From JBGMEA01 sp041447245 (GTDB taxonomy: Bacteria; Bacillota; Clostridia; Eubacteriales; Anaerofustaceae): a DNA stretch of 64,000 nucleotides. Made by a program: the position numbers and the translations under genes. Position 1 is the first letter of the stretch. Every line of letters starts with the position of its first letter. The notes beneath the pieces are model-generated. The model was not told where the DNA came from. It was given only the letters and a program-made list of their open reading frames with translations, and ran no database searches. Shown here one piece after another: positions 9,569 through 19,229 of this stretch. The DNA lies in contig JBGMEA010000023.1 of assembly GCA_041447245.1 (NCBI GenBank), positions 124,001 to 188,000 on the forward strand, read 5' to 3'.

Positions 9569-10252
9569 ATGAGCGGAAAATTGTTTGTAATTGAAGGGCT
9601 CGACGGAAGCGGAAAACAAACACAGTCGGATTTGCTGTATCGTCGTTTGTTGGCGGAACGATACCAAATCAAAAAAGTGGAATTTCCGAATTATCGCAGT
9701 GAATCATCATCACTTGTCAAGATGTACTTGAGAGGTGATTTCGGCACTGACCCCGATCAGATCAGCCCATACATCTCTTCTACCTTTTTTGCAGCTGATC
9801 GATATGCTTCTTATAAAACGGAATTTGAACAATTTTATTTGGATGGCGGAATCATCATTGCGGATCGATATACAACATCCAATATGGTTCATCAGGCATC
9901 AAAAATTCATAAGGAATCAGAGAAAATTCGTTTTTTGGATTGGCTATGGTCTTTTGAATTCGAAATGTATCAAATCCCTGTTCCGAATCAGGTTTTCTTC
10001 CTTGATGTTAGGCCGGTTACTGCAATGCAATTAATCGCAAACAGAGAAAATAAATTTTCTCACGAGAAAGAAAAAGACATTCATGAAAAGAGCAGAACTC
10101 ACTTGAGCGATTCCTATGTAAATGCTCTGAAGTTAGTCAAAAAATACAGTTGGGAAACGATCGACTGTAACACAGAAAACGGATCAATCAAATCGATCGA
10201 AGAAATTAATGAAATGATTTACCTTCGCATCAAGACATATCTTGAGGTATAA
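9569..10252 (+). CDS. tmk: Thymidylate kinase
   Basis: Phosphorylates dTMP to dTDP for DNA synthesis. The P-loop is EGLDGSGKQT. The DR-type motif is IIADRYTTSN, and a basic lid-like region contains REN..HEKEKDIHEKSR. The 227 residues are slightly longer than the usual 205-215. The serine-lysine P-loop without the usual arginine of the E. coli type fits Gram-positive enzymes. It overlaps no neighbour; darA starts two bases after its stop. Confidence 0.94.
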   Translation: MSGKLFVIEGLDGSGKQTQSDLLYRRLLAERYQIKKVEFPNYRSESSSLVKMYLRGDFGTDPDQISPYISSTFFAADRYASYKTEFEQFYLDGGIIIADRYTTSNMVHQASKIHKESEKIRFLDWLWSFEFEMYQIPVPNQVFFLDVRPVTAMQLIANRENKFSHEKEKDIHEKSRTHLSDSYVNALKLVKKYSWETIDCNTENGSIKSIEEINEMIYLRIKTYLEV

Positions 10253-10253
10253 A

Positions 10254-10583
10254 ATGAAACTGATTATCGCAATTGTACAAAATGAAGATGCTTACGTACT
10301 CTCCGACGCGCTGATGGAAGCGGAGTTTTATGTGACAAAACTGTCAACCACCGGCGGTTTTTTGAAAATGAACAACGTGACATTATTGATTGGTACGGAA
10401 GATACAAAAGTAGATGAAATAATGTCTATCATCGAAAAAATTTGCAAAAGCAGAGAACAAATTATATCGGCACCTGTTCCTGCAAGCTATTCCGAAAACA
10501 GCTTCAATTCCTATCCGATCAAAATCAAAATAGGGGGGGCGACCGTGTTCGTTATTGACGTAGATCGCTTTGAAAAATATTAA
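10254..10583 (+). CDS. darA: Cyclic-di-AMP receptor PII-like protein (DarA/PstA/YaaQ)
   Basis: A 109-residue PII-like trimer subunit that binds cyclic di-AMP in Gram-positive bacteria. Its downstream target is still unclear. The N-terminus MKLIIAIVQNEDA and the segment LSTTGGFLKMNNVTLLIG match the family's nucleotide-binding region. The ATG at 10254, two bases after the tmk stop, is preferred over an upstream TTG because it gives the family N-terminus and has GAGG upstream. Its place between tmk and holB is conserved in Bacillus and Clostridium. Its stop shares one base with the holB start. Confidence 0.93.
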   Translation: MKLIIAIVQNEDAYVLSDALMEAEFYVTKLSTTGGFLKMNNVTLLIGTEDTKVDEIMSIIEKICKSREQIISAPVPASYSENSFNSYPIKIKIGGATVFVIDVDRFEKY

Positions 10584-11443
10584 TGGCTTTTAATCGGCTT
10601 TCGGAATCTGATAAAATTCAATTGGAACGATATACACAAAATATGAATCCGCCGCACGCCTTGCTCTTTTTCGGTAGCGGCGAAGAAATGCTTGATGCTG
10701 CATATGATTTTCTTTTGGACTTGCTGACAGTCCAAGATAGGACGCTAAACAAAGATATTACGCGAAGCAGGCTGAAAGACGGTTTATTTACTGATTTATT
10801 GCTTATCGATAAAGATAAGATGTCAATCGGCATTGATGCGATCAGAATGGTCGTTTCCTTCGTTAAAATGAAGCCAAATGAAAATCAATTTCGATTTGTC
10901 ATTGTCAATCACGCAGAATCAATGACGATAGACGCGCAAAATTCCTTATTGAAAACAATTGAAGAGCCGAATGAAAATATTGTAATTCTCCTTTTGGCGA
11001 TTACGACGGATTCACTTCTTCCGACCGTGATTTCCAGAGTGCAGACTTTTCGAATATTACAAAATGATGAGCTTCCATTGTTGGAGCCGCAAGATGAGGA
11101 ATATATCCAAAACTTGATGAAAGAAATCATTTTATTGGGTAATACCGATGCGATTTTTCAATTATCTCAAAAAATTACAGACAGCAACAAAGACAGAGCT
11201 GGTGCACTAAAAAATTTGGAATATCTTTACGGTTTGCTGCATAACAGCTGTTCATTTTCCGATAGACAAGAATCTATTTTTTTCAATCGGATTTCGGAAA
11301 CAACGAGTTTTCGTATGGCAGAACGGGTACGGCGAGCGATATCTCAAATCAAGCAAAATGCATCGCTTCAACTGGCAGTTGAGGCGATGTTGATCGTATT
11401 ACAGGAGGACTATCATGCAGAAAATAGTTGGAATCAGATTTAA
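10583..11443 (+). CDS. holB: DNA polymerase III delta' subunit-like protein
   Basis: Clamp-loader subunit (286 residues). The region containing AESMTIDAQNSLLKTIEEP and PTVISRVQTFR is the sensor/SRC-like segment typical of delta'. The N-terminal P-loop is replaced by LLFFGSGEEML and there is no zinc-binding cysteine set, so it probably does not bind ATP, consistent with the structural role of delta'. Its start overlaps the darA stop and its end overlaps ricT by 29 bases, indicating tight translational coupling. Confidence 0.9.
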   Translation: MAFNRLSESDKIQLERYTQNMNPPHALLFFGSGEEMLDAAYDFLLDLLTVQDRTLNKDITRSRLKDGLFTDLLLIDKDKMSIGIDAIRMVVSFVKMKPNENQFRFVIVNHAESMTIDAQNSLLKTIEEPNENIVILLLAITTDSLLPTVISRVQTFRILQNDELPLLEPQDEEYIQNLMKEIILLGNTDAIFQLSQKITDSNKDRAGALKNLEYLYGLLHNSCSFSDRQESIFFNRISETTSFRMAERVRRAISQIKQNASLQLAVEAMLIVLQEDYHAENSWNQI

Positions 11444-12329
11444 ACATGCGGGAAAAATTTACTACTTCGATCCACAACAAATATATTTAAAGGTCGGAGA
11501 TAATGTGATTGTCGAAACGGCAAGAGGTTTGGAATATGGAAATGTGGCGATGAAAGTGAAATATGTCGAAGAAAATGAGCTGAAACATCCGATCAAACCG
11601 GTTGTTCGAAAAGCAACATTCAAAGATGATAAATTACACGAAAAAAATCTTGCAAAAGCGGAAGAAGCGATTGGAATTTGTAAAGAACAAATCATAAAAC
11701 ATAAATTAGAAATGAAATTGATCCGAGCGGAATATACATTTGATGCAACAAAGATTATTTTCTACTTTACGGCTGACGGTAGAGTTGATTTCAGAGAGTT
11801 AGTGAAGGATCTTGCATCTATTTTTCGAATCCGGATTGAACTCAGACAAATCGGGGTAAGAGATGAAGCCAAAATGATGGGTGGCATCGGAGGATGCGGA
11901 CGTTGTCTTTGCTGCAATAAATGGCTGGGCGAGTTCCAACCTGTATCAATCAAGATGGCAAAAGAACAAAATCTGTCATTAAACCCCGGAAAAATAAGCG
12001 GTATTTGCGGTAGATTGCTCTGCTGCCTTCAATATGAACATGAATTTTACGAAGAAGCGCTGAAAGAATTGCCCGATTTAGGACAAACTGTGAAAACACC
12101 TGACGGGGAAGGGGTGGTATTGAAATTGAATGTATTGTTGGACACTGTTAATGTAAAATTAAATTCGGATGACCACATTATTCGTGAATATTCAAAAAAT
12201 GATTTGCAAATCATTGGCAAACGCAAAACAATGAAATCGGATCAGGTCGATCAGGAACTGTTTGAAGATGAGCTAAGAGAACTGAAAGAACTCACGAAAG
12301 AAAAATTTGATAACTCGGGTGACTTATAA
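11415..12329 (+). CDS. ricT: RicT/YaaT, PSP1-domain subunit of the RNA-maturation Y-complex
   Basis: A 304-residue protein with an N-terminal PSP1 domain (VGIRFKHAGKIYYFDP). Two conserved cysteine sites, GGCGRCLCC and GICGRLLCC, ligate the iron-sulfur cluster shared with RicA and RicF in Bacillus. In that species the complex guides RNase Y cleavage and affects sporulation and competence. Here it ends the tmk operon. RicA and RicF are not in the window. ATG is preceded by AGGAGG in the holB 3' end. Confidence 0.92.
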   Translation: MQKIVGIRFKHAGKIYYFDPQQIYLKVGDNVIVETARGLEYGNVAMKVKYVEENELKHPIKPVVRKATFKDDKLHEKNLAKAEEAIGICKEQIIKHKLEMKLIRAEYTFDATKIIFYFTADGRVDFRELVKDLASIFRIRIELRQIGVRDEAKMMGGIGGCGRCLCCNKWLGEFQPVSIKMAKEQNLSLNPGKISGICGRLLCCLQYEHEFYEEALKELPDLGQTVKTPDGEGVVLKLNVLLDTVNVKLNSDDHIIREYSKNDLQIIGKRKTMKSDQVDQELFEDELRELKELTKEKFDNSGDL

Positions 12330-12346
12330 TTCATAAGAAATACTGA

Positions 12347-12374
12347 TTGATTTCAAAATAAATTATGATATAAT
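12347..12374 (+). promoter_or_regulatory. scfA promoter
   Basis: TTGATT and TATAAT separated by 16 bases, about 30 bases upstream of the small peptide gene, immediately after ricT. It gives scfA its own transcription. Confidence 0.65.
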
Positions 12375-12403
12375 TTTAATTATGTTAATTGCAAGGAGAT
12401 AGT

Positions 12404-12538
12404 ATGAAACATATTGTACAAATTAACGAAAAGAATGTTGTTAAACCTTCACAGGGTTGCGGAGAATGCCAGACTTCCTGCCAGTCGGCATGCAAAACTT
12501 CCTGTACAGTCGGCAATCAATCTTGTGAACAAAAATAA
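12404..12538 (+). CDS. scfA: SCIFF ranthipeptide precursor (six cysteines in forty-five residues)
   Basis: A 44-residue peptide starting MKHIVQINEKN with AAGGAGA eight bases upstream. It has exactly six cysteines (19, 22, 26, 30, 34, 41) in the block CGECQTSCQSACKTSC followed by TVGNQSC, which is the near-invariant SCIFF signature. SCIFF peptides are ribosomally made and are cross-linked by a radical SAM enzyme through thioether bonds; that enzyme is encoded next. The mature role is poorly known; work in Clostridium links ranthipeptides to population-level gene control. The block is almost invariant across Clostridia, which is unusual for a secreted peptide. Confidence 0.95.
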   Translation: MKHIVQINEKNVVKPSQGCGECQTSCQSACKTSCTVGNQSCEQK

Positions 12539-12547
12539 TTTAAAGGG

Positions 12548-12570
12548 AAGCTGCGATACGCAGCTTTTTT
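12548..12570 (+). terminator. Hairpin between scfA and scfB
   Basis: Stem AAGCTGCG / CGCAGCTT with an ATA loop and a following T-run. It probably makes scfB a minor read-through product and yields excess precursor peptide over maturase. Confidence 0.8.
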
Positions 12571-12581
12571 AACGTAACTGA

Positions 12582-13937
12582 ATGTCAATACATAAATATA
12601 AATTCAAAGACCAGTATATCTTATTGGATGTCAATTCTTCCGTTGTATTTCTCATTGATGAACTCATCTATGATTTACTGAATTATTATCCCGAAAAATC
12701 ACAGGGAGAAGTGGTTTCGATCCTGAAATCAAAATATTCCCAGAAGATAATTTTGGAGGGATTGGCTGAAATTGATGAGTTAATCTGCAATGGGGTCCTT
12801 TTTACAAAAGATGACCTAAATCCAAATGAAACAATAAAAGACGGCACGATTAAAGCGATGTGCCTTCATGTTGCGCATGACTGCAATATGTCATGTATGT
12901 ATTGTTTTGCTTCCGGGGGAGATTTTAACACGAACCACAAAGAGTTAATGCCGTTTGAGACAGCAAAAGCTGCTGTGGATTTTTTGGTTGAGAACAGCAA
13001 AAACAGAAGAAATTTGGAAATTGACTTTTTTGGCGGAGAGCCGTTGTTGAATTTTGATGTTGTAAAGCAGACTGTGGAATATGCAGAAAGTTTGGAAGAA
13101 AAATTTCAGAAGCAATTTCGCTTTACAATTACGACGAATGCATTGGCTTTGACCGATGAAATTATGGATTTCGTAAACAAACATATGAAAAATATCGTAT
13201 TAAGTTTGGACGGAAGAAAAGAAGTGCATAACAATGCGAGGCAGACGAAGAATCATAAAGAATCATATGATATTGTGAAGACAAATATTGTCAATGCCGT
13301 GAATCAACGCTCAGAAAAAGATTATTTCGTACGGGGTACTTTTACATCTGAGAATCTAGATTTTTCTGAAGATGTGAAACATATTGCCGATTTGGGGTGC
13401 AAAAATGTGTCAGTTGAACCGGTAGTTACGGATGATTCTATGCCGTATGCAATCAAAAATAATCATTTGGAAAAAATATATGAGGAATATGAAAAAATAA
13501 CGGAATTGTATTTGTCCAGAAAAAATACGTCCAAAGAGTTTAATTTTTTTCATTTCAATATTGATTTGGAGCATTCCACCTGTCAAAAGAAAAAAGTCTC
13601 CGGATGCGGTGCAGGATGCAATTATGTTGCAGTGACTCCAAACGGTGAAATTTACCCATGTCATCAATTTGCCGGAGAAGAATTGTTTCTGATGGGGAAT
13701 GTATTTGACGGAAATGTTTCCGAACAAATAAAAACTGTATTCGAAAGCACTTCATTATTAACCAATCCTGATTGCGTCAAATGTTGGGCAAAGTTTTTTT
13801 GCGGAGGCGGATGTCATGCCAATGCTTATCATTATACAGGATCTTTGAATGGGACATACGAGATTGGATGCGCCCTGCAAAAAAAACGAATTGAATGTGC
13901 TTTATATATTAAATGCGTACAGAAGGCAGGCTTATAA
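12582..13937 (+). CDS. scfB: SCIFF peptide maturase, radical SAM/SPASM enzyme
   Basis: A 451-residue peptide-modifying enzyme that installs thioether links between cysteines and other residues of the SCIFF precursor. Residues 1 to about 90 resemble the peptide-recognition (RRE/PqqD-like) domain. The radical SAM cluster is CNMSCMYC (Cys101, 105, 108). The C-terminal SPASM region carries many cysteines (CGAGC, GEIYPCHQF, CVKCWAKFFCGGGC) for auxiliary 4Fe-4S clusters. The start has only a weak ribosome site and follows a terminator-like hairpin, both consistent with low expression. The secDF operon begins 36 bases after its stop. Confidence 0.94.
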   Translation: MSIHKYKFKDQYILLDVNSSVVFLIDELIYDLLNYYPEKSQGEVVSILKSKYSQKIILEGLAEIDELICNGVLFTKDDLNPNETIKDGTIKAMCLHVAHDCNMSCMYCFASGGDFNTNHKELMPFETAKAAVDFLVENSKNRRNLEIDFFGGEPLLNFDVVKQTVEYAESLEEKFQKQFRFTITTNALALTDEIMDFVNKHMKNIVLSLDGRKEVHNNARQTKNHKESYDIVKTNIVNAVNQRSEKDYFVRGTFTSENLDFSEDVKHIADLGCKNVSVEPVVTDDSMPYAIKNNHLEKIYEEYEKITELYLSRKNTSKEFNFFHFNIDLEHSTCQKKKVSGCGAGCNYVAVTPNGEIYPCHQFAGEELFLMGNVFDGNVSEQIKTVFESTSLLTNPDCVKCWAKFFCGGGCHANAYHYTGSLNGTYEIGCALQKKRIECALYIKCVQKAGL

Positions 13938-13973
13938 GCATAAATCTTTAAGGGAAGGACGGCGGTCATAGGG

Positions 13974-15245
13974 ATGAAAACCAGGAAAGACAAAATTAAA
14001 TTATCTGTGCTTTTAATTGCAATTATTCTTTTTGCTGCAATTTTTTTTACCGGCATACCGCTCAGTAAAATTGCGGGAGTTTATGATATTCAACCCACCA
14101 ATCAATTGTTGAATTACGGACTTGATTTGACAGGCGGAGTGTATATTGTCTTGCAGGCGGATGAGTCAGCAGGCAATATTACAGATGATACACTTGACAA
14201 AGCCATTGCAACAATCAGAACCAGAATTGACTCTTTGGGTGTAAAAGAACCGACGATTACGAAACAGGATAACGATAAAATCAGAATCAGTCTTCCCGAT
14301 GTCAGCAACCAGCAAGAAGCAATTGATATGGTTGGGAAAACTGCAGAATTACAATTTTTGGGTCCAAACGGTGAATTGATTCTGACAGGATCGGATATTT
14401 CGGATGCTTCGTATTCTTTATATTATGACACAAGCGGGATTTCATCTCCAGCAGTCAAACTTGAATTCAACGACGAAGGTAAAACGCTTTTTTCGACGGC
14501 CACAGCGTTATACCTAAATAAGGAAATCTCCATTACGCTGGATGGCGAAACAATCAATACAGCAACGGTAAATACTCAGATTACGGATGGAGTCGCATAT
14601 ATTACCGGCATCGGCTCCAAGGATGAAGCTGTGAATTTAGCCACATTGATCCGCGCGGGCGCATTGCCTGTCAGCTTTACGATTGCTCAGGTTCAGACAA
14701 TCGGACCTACGCTCGGGCAGGATTCCCTGCAAAGAGGATTCATCGGCGGATTAATCGGAGTAATTCTTGTATTGCTTTTCATGCTGTTATATTACAAAGG
14801 CCCCGGAATTGCTGCAGATATTGCTTTGATGGTATACAGTTTGATTTTTCTTTTTGTTCTGGCATTAATGCAGGTTACTTTAACTTTGCCCGGGATTGCG
14901 GGGATCATCTTATCTATCGGGATGGCTGTGGATGCCAATGTCATAATTTTTGAGCGCATCAAGGAAGAGCTTCGCTTGGGAAAATCGATGTTTTCTTCGA
15001 TAGAGTCAGGATTTCACAGAGCATTAACCACCATCATCGATTCGAATGTTACTACGCTGATAGCTGGATGTGCATTGTTTTTTTTCGGTTCCGGTACCAT
15101 CCGCGGTTTTGCTGTTACTCTAATTTTGGGTGTAATAATCAGCATGTTCACCGCAATCTTCGTTACCAAACGCGTTTTAAAAATGATTATCAATATATTT
15201 AATATTCGAAGACCTTCTTTCTTTGGAATAAAGGGGGTGGAGTAA
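13974..15245 (+). CDS. secD: Protein translocase subunit SecD
   Basis: Membrane subunit that uses the ion gradient to pull proteins through SecYEG. It has 423 residues, short as in many Clostridia. A first membrane helix (LSVLLIAIILFAAIFFTGI) is followed by the conserved GLDLTGGVYIVLQ and the P1 periplasm-type domain. Five helices in the C-terminal third include the GIILSIGMAVDANVIIFERI motif with the functional Asp. AGGGAAGG lies about 20 bases upstream of ATG and the spacing is long. It abuts secF directly. Confidence 0.95.
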   Translation: MKTRKDKIKLSVLLIAIILFAAIFFTGIPLSKIAGVYDIQPTNQLLNYGLDLTGGVYIVLQADESAGNITDDTLDKAIATIRTRIDSLGVKEPTITKQDNDKIRISLPDVSNQQEAIDMVGKTAELQFLGPNGELILTGSDISDASYSLYYDTSGISSPAVKLEFNDEGKTLFSTATALYLNKEISITLDGETINTATVNTQITDGVAYITGIGSKDEAVNLATLIRAGALPVSFTIAQVQTIGPTLGQDSLQRGFIGGLIGVILVLLFMLLYYKGPGIAADIALMVYSLIFLFVLALMQVTLTLPGIAGIILSIGMAVDANVIIFERIKEELRLGKSMFSSIESGFHRALTTIIDSNVTTLIAGCALFFFGSGTIRGFAVTLILGVIISMFTAIFVTKRVLKMIINIFNIRRPSFFGIKGVE

Positions 15246-16148
15246 ATGAAAAAATTCAGATTGCACGTGATTAAGCTTTCGAAATTGTTTTTCATTATAT
15301 CCGGAATTCTTACATTGATCACATTTACAAGTCTTGCAATTCAGGGATTGAATTTCGGGATCGATTTTGTAGGTGGCACCATTACACAGATAGAATTGCA
15401 TACAACTTTTGAAACATCCGATATTCGCCAGATAACAGATCAGTACGACCCAAGCTGTGAAATCACATCAGGCGGAGATGACCAGACTCAAGTGATCATC
15501 AGCTCGAAAGTCGATTTTACTGATGAGCAAAAAGTATCATTCTTCAATGATTTTAAATCCAAATACAATTTATCGGATGATGATCTGCTCTCATTTGATA
15601 ATGTGAGTCCGACCATCGGCAAAGAACTGCAACAACAGGCTCTGTATGCCTCAGTAATCACAGTTGTATGCATTTTGATTTATGTCACGTTCCGGTTTGA
15701 ATTTTATTTTGGACTGACCGCAATCATTGCATTGGTTCACGATTTATTGATAGTTTTGGGAGTATATACGCTTTTTCAATTACCGGTAAATTCGTCTTTT
15801 ATTGCGGCTATGCTCACGATCTTAGGTTACTCTATTAACGACACCATTGTTGTATTTGATCGTATCAGAGAAAACCGCAGAAAATACAGCAAGTTTGACT
15901 ATGGTAATTTAATAGATGATAGTATCAATCAGACATTGGCCAGATCAATCAATACATCATTGACTACGGTCATGGCTATTACGGCATTATACATTGTTGG
16001 TGTTTCTTCTATCAGGGAATTCATATTGCCGTTAATTCTCGGCTTTATCAGCGGAACATATTCATCCATCTTTATTGCCAGTTCTTTGTGGTACGTAATT
16101 AAAAACAATCAGGCTAAAAAAATTCAGGCTAAATTGAAAACAAGATAA
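15246..16148 (+). CDS. secF: Protein translocase subunit SecF
   Basis: Partner of SecD, 300 residues with six expected membrane helices. Family motifs are GIDFVGGTITQIEL, TILGYSINDTIVVFDRIREN and the LARSINTSLTT segment. ATG follows the secD stop immediately and AAAGGGGGTGG in the end of secD serves as ribosome site. The pair forms the accessory translocation motor. Confidence 0.95.
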   Translation: MKKFRLHVIKLSKLFFIISGILTLITFTSLAIQGLNFGIDFVGGTITQIELHTTFETSDIRQITDQYDPSCEITSGGDDQTQVIISSKVDFTDEQKVSFFNDFKSKYNLSDDDLLSFDNVSPTIGKELQQQALYASVITVVCILIYVTFRFEFYFGLTAIIALVHDLLIVLGVYTLFQLPVNSSFIAAMLTILGYSINDTIVVFDRIRENRRKYSKFDYGNLIDDSINQTLARSINTSLTTVMAITALYIVGVSSIREFILPLILGFISGTYSSIFIASSLWYVIKNNQAKKIQAKLKTR

Positions 16149-16180
16149 GAACCAAATAAATATAAATCCAAAACTAAAAG

Positions 16181-16217
16181 CCGATTGCAACACGGAAACA
16201 TCATTTATTGCAATCGG
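16181..16217 (+). terminator. secDF terminator
   Basis: CCGATTGCAA and TTGCAATCGG form a 10-bp stem with a 17-base loop, followed by TTTTTCC. Confidence 0.75.
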
Positions 16218-16290
16218 TTTTTCCTTTTTATGTCCGAAAATTTTATTGTTCGGTAACCGTATCTATCCACCGTCGTTTTGTGGTAACATA

Positions 16291-18684
16291 ATGATTATGG
16301 ACTATAAAATTATAAAAAGAAGAACGAATCTCATCATTGACGAAGAAACAATACATTCTGTTTCCGAGCAGTTCCGGATTTCGGAATTATCGGCAGAATT
16401 ATTGTTAAAAAAAGGGTTTTCCACCTTCGGGCAAATCGAAGAATTTTTGTTTCCCAAAATGGAATATTTAAACAATCCCATGCTCTTCTCTGATATGGAA
16501 AAAACAGTAAAAAGAATCCGGCGCGCAATCTCCTCCGGAGAAAAGATTGCCATTTATGGTGATTATGATTGTGACGGAGTATGTTCTGCTGTTATTTTAT
16601 ACAAGGTCTTGACTGAACTTGGCGGAGATGTAATTGTTTTTTTGCCAAATCGTTTTGAAGACGGTTACGGGATGAATATGCAATCGACTCAGCGGCTGAT
16701 TGCTAATGGGACATCCCTGATTATTACTGTTGACAATGGGATTGTTGCATTCGAAGAAATTGACTGCGCCCGAAATAAGAACGTGGATGTTATTGTTACA
16801 GATCACCACACTCCAAGCAATCGATTGCCAAATGCTTATTCTATCATCAACCCAAAAATCCAAAATGAAAAATATCCTTATTCCGAATTATGCGGAGCTG
16901 GAGTCGCTTTAAAACTGGCAGAATCACTGTATGGGGATCAATTAAAGGATGAATGGATCGTGTTTGCTGGAATTGCAACAATTGCTGATATTGTACCGTT
17001 GACCGGAGAAAATCGCACCATCACATCATTGGCTCTGAATATGATCCAAAGCTGCGAGAATCTCGGATTGACAGAGCTGATCCGAGTCGCAGGTTTTGAT
17101 AAGCCGCAATTATCGAGTGGATCAATCGCATTTCAGATTGCACCCAGAATCAACGCTGTCGGACGGCTTCTTTCCGCGCAGATTGCATTTCAGCTTTTTA
17201 CTGCAGAGAATGTTGATGAAACGAAATTGCTCGCTCAACAATTGGATCTGGCAAACTCCGAACGGAAAAATATTGAAGAAGATATATTTCGACAGGCAGA
17301 TTTACTCATTGAAGAGCGAGCAGAGGAGAAACTCCCTAATATTATATTTGTCAAATTGCCGCAGGCTCACGAAGGAGTAATCGGAATAGTGGCGGGAAAA
17401 ATCTGTGAAAAATATAATCGTCCGACGGTGATCTGCAGTGAAAATAATGGTGAGATTAAGGCATCCGCCAGAAGCATAGCCGGAATCAATATATATAAAT
17501 TCCTTGATTACGGGCATGATTTGTATTTAAAATTCGGCGGCCATGAACAAGCTGCCGGATTTAGTATTTCTTCTTCCAATTATCAGGAATTGGTAGACCG
17601 TGTAACAAAAGAATCTGTTGGTTTGGAGCATCTATTTTATAAAAAAGTATTTTATGATTTAGATGCTGTCAGCTCGCAGCTGTCAGAGCGTTCGGTTCGG
17701 GAATTGGGATTGTTTGCGCCTTACGGAATAAAAAATCCTCATCCTGTTTATCTCCTGAAAGGAGCATCGGTACGAAATGCTTCAAAGATAGGATCCAAAA
17801 AGGAACACCTGAAAGCAAATATCGTTCATAACAAATGCAATTTTCAGTCGGTCGGTTTTTTTATGGGGAATGAGGCCGATGGATTCGAAGACCCCAATCA
17901 AATTTACGATATTTTATTTACACCTTCCATTAATACATACCGTCAGAATACAACCATTCAGTTGGAACTCAAAGAGATCGCGAAACACGTGGATCCGACA
18001 CAATTATATTATCATTCGCTGTATCAATATTTTATCACTCAATACGAAAGCAATCACTACTATACATCGATAGACAAATCCATAACTGATTTGTCTATCG
18101 AATCGGTATTAAGCAACAACTCCGATAAGAAAATCTATGTCTTATTTGATGAAGATACTGTGTGCCGCGTTGTCCGATATGCAGATGCGATTGGAAGTCA
18201 AATACAATTTGCATATAATGATTTTATGTCATTTACGAACCACGCACTGAATATCTGGGTGAATCCGATCAGATTTGAATTGAGTGTTTTGAAAGACAAA
18301 GAGATCGTAATATTGGATAAACCGAATTATTTCAGTGAATATCCGGCCATTTTTTCGGAATTTAAAAATCTCGAATTTTTGAAGACAGCCAACAGTAGCG
18401 CCCCTTATCATATTAATCGAAACATGATAGCCTTTATTTATAAAAAATTAAGGTATCTGGATGGAATCGGAAACCAGTTTTCAAAATTTATTGCATACTT
18501 GAATCAGGAAAGCGAATATTTCGTAAATTACTTTACCGTCAGGATCTGTTTGGATGTTCTGAGTGAAATGGACATTTTGGAATATGAGATGATTCATGAA
18601 AAAATCTATATCGAATTCAAAAAAATAACCGAACAAAAAGATGTATTTGCCAGCTCGATTATGATAAAATTAATGGGTATTTAA
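16291..18684 (+). CDS. recJ: Single-stranded-DNA exonuclease RecJ
   Basis: 5'-3' exonuclease for recombination and mismatch repair. DHH-family motifs are IYGDYDCDGV, TVDNGI, VTDHHTP (the DHH motif) and a DHHA1-type FGGHEQAAGFS. The protein is about 797 residues, like Bacillus RecJ, with the extra C-terminal domain of Firmicutes. Two ATG codons (16291, 16297) are close and neither has a clear ribosome site. A CATAAT-like -10 lies right at the start, so the true start or a leaderless mRNA is open. The secDF-recJ-apt order is typical of Clostridia. Confidence 0.93.
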   Translation: MIMDYKIIKRRTNLIIDEETIHSVSEQFRISELSAELLLKKGFSTFGQIEEFLFPKMEYLNNPMLFSDMEKTVKRIRRAISSGEKIAIYGDYDCDGVCSAVILYKVLTELGGDVIVFLPNRFEDGYGMNMQSTQRLIANGTSLIITVDNGIVAFEEIDCARNKNVDVIVTDHHTPSNRLPNAYSIINPKIQNEKYPYSELCGAGVALKLAESLYGDQLKDEWIVFAGIATIADIVPLTGENRTITSLALNMIQSCENLGLTELIRVAGFDKPQLSSGSIAFQIAPRINAVGRLLSAQIAFQLFTAENVDETKLLAQQLDLANSERKNIEEDIFRQADLLIEERAEEKLPNIIFVKLPQAHEGVIGIVAGKICEKYNRPTVICSENNGEIKASARSIAGINIYKFLDYGHDLYLKFGGHEQAAGFSISSSNYQELVDRVTKESVGLEHLFYKKVFYDLDAVSSQLSERSVRELGLFAPYGIKNPHPVYLLKGASVRNASKIGSKKEHLKANIVHNKCNFQSVGFFMGNEADGFEDPNQIYDILFTPSINTYRQNTTIQLELKEIAKHVDPTQLYYHSLYQYFITQYESNHYYTSIDKSITDLSIESVLSNNSDKKIYVLFDEDTVCRVVRYADAIGSQIQFAYNDFMSFTNHALNIWVNPIRFELSVLKDKEIVILDKPNYFSEYPAIFSEFKNLEFLKTANSSAPYHINRNMIAFIYKKLRYLDGIGNQFSKFIAYLNQESEYFVNYFTVRICLDVLSEMDILEYEMIHEKIYIEFKKITEQKDVFASSIMIKLMGI

Positions 18685-18703
18685 ACCATAGCGGAGGCTA
18701 AAA

Positions 18704-19219
18704 ATGGATATTAAGAACAAAATACGTATCATAGAGAACTTTCCGATCGACGGTATCAGCTTTAAGGATATTACAACTTTGCTTCAGGACAAAAAAGCAC
18801 TGCAGGTCGCAATTGACGGATTATGTTCGCTGATTGATGGCGATGTCGATATTGTAGCCAGTCCGGAAGCACGAGGTTTTATTTTTGGAACTGCATTGGC
18901 GTATAAACTGAATGCAGGATTTGTGCCGATCAGAAAGCCCGGGAAACTCCCGGCAGACACGATAAAATATACATATGAACTTGAATACGGTGCGGATGAG
19001 CTGGAAATTCACACCGATGCAATCAAAAAAGGGGATAAAGTTGTAATTGTGGACGATTTACTTGCAACCGGGGGCACACTGTTTTCCTGCGCCAAATTAG
19101 TTGAGGGGCTTGGCGGCGAAGTAACAAATATTATTACTTTGATCGAACTGACGGAAATAGGCGGACGTGAAAAGCTGGCCGATTATAAAACAAAAGCATT
19201 GATTGCATATGAATATTAG
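18704..19219 (+). CDS. apt: Adenine phosphoribosyltransferase
   Basis: Salvages adenine to AMP using PRPP. It has 171 residues, standard for the family. ASPEARGFIFG is the pyrophosphate-side motif and VVIVDDLLATGGT the PRPP-binding loop. GCGGAGG precedes the ATG. In many Clostridia relA follows recJ-apt; here a phosphohexomutase follows instead. Confidence 0.96.
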   Translation: MDIKNKIRIIENFPIDGISFKDITTLLQDKKALQVAIDGLCSLIDGDVDIVASPEARGFIFGTALAYKLNAGFVPIRKPGKLPADTIKYTYELEYGADELEIHTDAIKKGDKVVIVDDLLATGGTLFSCAKLVEGLGGEVTNIITLIELTEIGGREKLADYKTKALIAYEY

Positions 19220-19229
19220 CGGTGAAAAA

